Shown in pieces: positions 62,428 to 64,000 of a stretch of DNA of 64,000 bases. The DNA comes from Oceanospirillaceae bacterium. Lineage in GTDB: Bacteria > Pseudomonadota > Gammaproteobacteria > Pseudomonadales > Balneatricaceae. The notes below the pieces were generated by a model. The model made no database searches and was not told the origin of the DNA. It worked only from the letters and a program-made list of their open reading frames with translations. Every line of letters begins with the position of its first letter. The first letter of the stretch is position 1. The translations under genes and the position numbers were made by a program. Where the stretch lies: the NCBI GenBank assembly GCA_013215505.1, contig JABSQZ010000028.1, forward strand, positions 1 to 64,000, written 5' to 3'.

Positions 62428-62797
62428 CTACTTTGGCAAGATGATCACTAACAAATGCAATCCAGAGAAGATCACTTGGGCCAAATCGGTAAATCTGATC
62501 TTCCCCAACCAACAGGGCCGGGGCAGTCACATGAACATCAGCGGTATTGCATTAACCAAAAACGTCCCTCATAAAGATAATGCCATTGCCTTGATGGAAT
62601 ATTTAAGCAGTGACAGAGCCCAGTTTATTTACGCCCAGTAAAACCATGAATTTTAGGTGCGAGCCGATACCGAACATTCAGATTTATTAAAGCAATATAT
62701 GCCCGAATTTAAGTCCGATGATATAAGCCTGGCTGCCATCGCCCAACAGCATGGTAAAGCTTTAGAACTAATACAGAGAGTGGGTTTCGATAACTGA
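62428..62797 (+). pseudogene. Fragment of an FbpA-type ferric-iron-binding protein (3' end)
   Basis: From about 62423 the frame reads TDYFGKMITN then WAKSVNLIFPNQ, RGSHMNISGIALTK and AIALMEYLSSD: the C-terminal lobe of Fe(III) ABC transporter binding proteins. It continues past two in-frame stops (TAA 62639-62641, TAG 62654-62656) as VRADTEHSDLL...EFKSDDISLAAIAQ...RVGFDN and ends at TGA 62795, exactly where FbpA proteins end. The N-terminal two thirds are gone. A pseudogene. Confidence 0.85.
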
Positions 62798-62825
62798 CCC
62801 CTCGAATAAGATAAAGGGAAACAAC

Positions 62826-63617
62826 ATGAGCAGACCACTACCGCGAAAATTGATAGTGCTTAACAAACAAAAGGTGAGCGGCAACATGTTACGTATCACT
62901 TTGGGTGGCGATGCATTGGAGGATTTTCCTCTGGATCAGGAGAGTGGTTATATAAAACTGCATTTTGCCAGAGAAGATGTTTTAGGGGGCGATATAGAAC
63001 AACAACTGCGCAGCGACGACGCGAAAGCACGGCCGATGCTACGCACTTATACAGTACGCCAGCAACGTCAGAACCCCTGTGAAATTGATGTTGATTTTGT
63101 GGTACATGAAGGGGGCCCCGCCTCCGACTGGGCAATCCACTGTAACCCGGGAGAGCAAATATACGTAGCGGGACCCGGTAAAAAGAAATTGATCAATTTA
63201 GCAGCGGATTGGTTTTTTATTGCCGGTGACATGACCGCCCTACCGGCGATTAGTGTCAACCTGGCACTGTTACCCGCAGACGCACGTGGCTACGCGGTGA
63301 TCGAAGTGTTGGAAGAAGCCGATATTCAACCGCTGCCAGTACCCGAAAATTTCGAACTCTACTGGGTTATCAACAACCACAAACAGGGCACTAACTTGTT
63401 ATTAGATGCAGTTACAGCACTACCCGTACTAGCGGGTGCCCCCTCGGTTTGGCTTGCCTGCGAATTCACATCGATGCGCGCCCTGCGTCAGTATTTTCAT
63501 TCTGACTTGCAGATCAAACGCCGTAATGTTTACGCCAGTAGCTATTGGAAGCACGGATTAACTGAAGAAGAGCATAAGTTACTGAAGAGCGCAGATACAC
63601 AGAAAGAGTTGGATTAA
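62826..63617 (+). CDS. Siderophore-interacting flavoprotein (ViuB/SIP family)
   Basis: 263 aa. FAD-binding motif RTYTVRQQ (about 77) and VDFVVHEGGPASDWA are the SIP-family hallmarks; FIAGDMTALPAISVNL and WLACEFTSMRALRQYF form the NAD(P)-binding half. It reduces Fe(III)-siderophores in the cytosol to free iron. Follows the FbpA relic by 28 bp, suggesting the locus once carried an iron-uptake operon. AGGGAAACAAC precedes the ATG. Confidence 0.93.
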   Translation: MSRPLPRKLIVLNKQKVSGNMLRITLGGDALEDFPLDQESGYIKLHFAREDVLGGDIEQQLRSDDAKARPMLRTYTVRQQRQNPCEIDVDFVVHEGGPASDWAIHCNPGEQIYVAGPGKKKLINLAADWFFIAGDMTALPAISVNLALLPADARGYAVIEVLEEADIQPLPVPENFELYWVINNHKQGTNLLLDAVTALPVLAGAPSVWLACEFTSMRALRQYFHSDLQIKRRNVYASSYWKHGLTEEEHKLLKSADTQKELD

Positions 63618-63645
63618 GTCGGAAGTCGGAAGTCGGAAGTCGGAA
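63618..63645. repeat. Heptanucleotide array, GTCGGAA x4 (GACTTCC on the minus strand)
   Basis: Four exact 7-bp units begin at the base after the SIP stop codon. The minus-strand unit GACTTCC differs by one base from the GACTTAC unit at 50982-51023. Confidence 0.9.
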
Positions 63646-63703
63646 GTTTATAAGGGTGCTAAAAATCGAAATTTAATGCACTACTATTTTAAAAATTGCC
63701 GAG

Positions 63704-63728
63704 CCGGAGCAACAGAACCTTGCTCCGG
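63704..63728 (-). terminator. Hairpin between SIP and oligopeptidase genes
   Basis: CCGGAGCAA and TTGCTCCGG form a perfect 9-bp stem with a 7-base loop. On the minus strand it is followed after eight bases by ATTTTT, a possible terminator for the oligopeptidase gene that ends about 100 bp before it; in the plus direction no T-run follows. Confidence 0.5.
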
Positions 63729-63827
63729 GTGAGTGACACTGGGATGTCATTAGGCTAGTACATCTAAAGCCTTGCCTAAATTAATAATCAATAAAATAGA
63801 GAGACTGTTAAACAAGTGCCGCTCTGT

Positions 63828-64000
63828 TCAATCGTTTTGCTCTGTTGTTAAACGAATGAAAAACGCCATTTCTATGGCCTTGTCATGTAAGCTCTTAAAA
63901 CGCCCGGCTGCTCCTCCGTGCCCGGCATCCATGTCGGTTTTAAACACTAGCAAGTTAGTATCGGTTTTTAGCTCGCGTAGTTTTGCCACCCACTTCATCG
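63828..64000 (-). CDS. ptrB: Oligopeptidase B / prolyl-oligopeptidase-like, C-terminal end only
   Basis: Only the last 57 codons are in the window; the gene continues beyond 64000. The sequence [34 protein letters not shown] contains the catalytic His in DAGHGG and the typical end of S9A peptidases (KAIEMAFFI). Cytosolic or periplasmic cleavage of short peptides after basic residues is expected for PtrB. Confidence 0.85.
   Translation of the reverse strand, partial: MKWVAKLRELKTDTNLLVFKTDMDAGHGGAAGRFKSLHDKAIEMAFFIRLTTEQND

Noticed and set aside
62441-62641. Stand-alone 66-aa protein
   Set aside because: It is an internal piece of the FbpA relic; homology continues in the same frame beyond the stop.

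Overview
The window looks like the chromosome of a marine-type gammaproteobacterium, perhaps of the Cellvibrionales/Spongiibacteraceae kind. That placement is inference from gene content (MutM, RsuA, RIO-type kinase, many LysR regulators, CHASE and GGDEF/EAL signalling proteins, a Caulobacter-like xylose pathway) and moderate GC; no rRNA or marker gene fixes the taxon. Genes lie on both strands in short operons. One tRNA gene is present. I see no prophage, insertion sequence or CRISPR array.

Layout. 1-9451: tRNA-Glu with its own promoter, then mostly single housekeeping genes (membrane-anchored unknown, MutM, ferric-reductase-like flavocytochrome, lipoprotein hydrolase, RIO kinase, RsuA, ceramidase-like membrane protein, flavin amine oxidase). 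9615-13507: a two-gene signalling unit, REC-GGDEF-EAL followed by a CHASE-PAS histidine kinase. 13825-25122: a complete oxidative (Weimberg-type) pentose pathway: LysR regulator, alpha-ketoglutarate semialdehyde dehydrogenase, SMP-30 lactonase, XylD dehydratase, thioesterase, XylB dehydrogenase, XylX dehydratase, aldose epimerase and a XylR-like AraC regulator. 25161-32328: a LacI regulator and a sugar ABC-import operon with a TIM-barrel isomerase and a Gfo/Idh/MocA dehydrogenase, headed by a perfect 20-bp palindromic operator. 32754-37189: a second, paralogous copy of the CHASE-kinase/GGDEF-EAL unit, with an added Rcp1-like response regulator and an Fnr-like box upstream.

37648-45284: GST, VOC protein, LysR, then an NtrC-type regulator/cache kinase pair followed by an OFA-family MFS transporter preceded by a near-consensus sigma-54 promoter and a long palindrome; this reads as one sensor-regulator-transporter circuit. 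45339-58106: accessory small genes (methyltransferases, HxlR, Nudix, GFA, PLP decarboxylase, metallo-hydrolase, VOC, Bcr-type MFS, LysR regulators), among them two broken GNAT genes. 58201-61621: two overlapping hybrid kinases, one with a periplasmic CxxCH (Tll0287/DUF3365-like) domain. 61948-62797: a fused relic, the 5' end of a CHASE protein joined to the 3' end of an FbpA-type iron-binding protein, followed by an intact siderophore-interacting flavoprotein. The right edge holds the C-terminus of an oligopeptidase B.

The most unusual observations are: (a) a 180-bp tandem duplication across the convergent 3' ends of xylD and a thioesterase gene, with an identical non-coding core and a hairpin that differs by a compensatory base pair; (b) two paralogous c-di-GMP/kinase cassettes about 20 kb apart; (c) a family of intergenic heptanucleotide arrays with related units (GACTTAC, GACTTCC, AACTGAT); (d) several candidate operators (LacI palindrome, shared TTTACTAAAT in the xyl locus, phased GCACTGAT repeats, a sigma-54 promoter with palindrome); and (e) two regions of gene decay.
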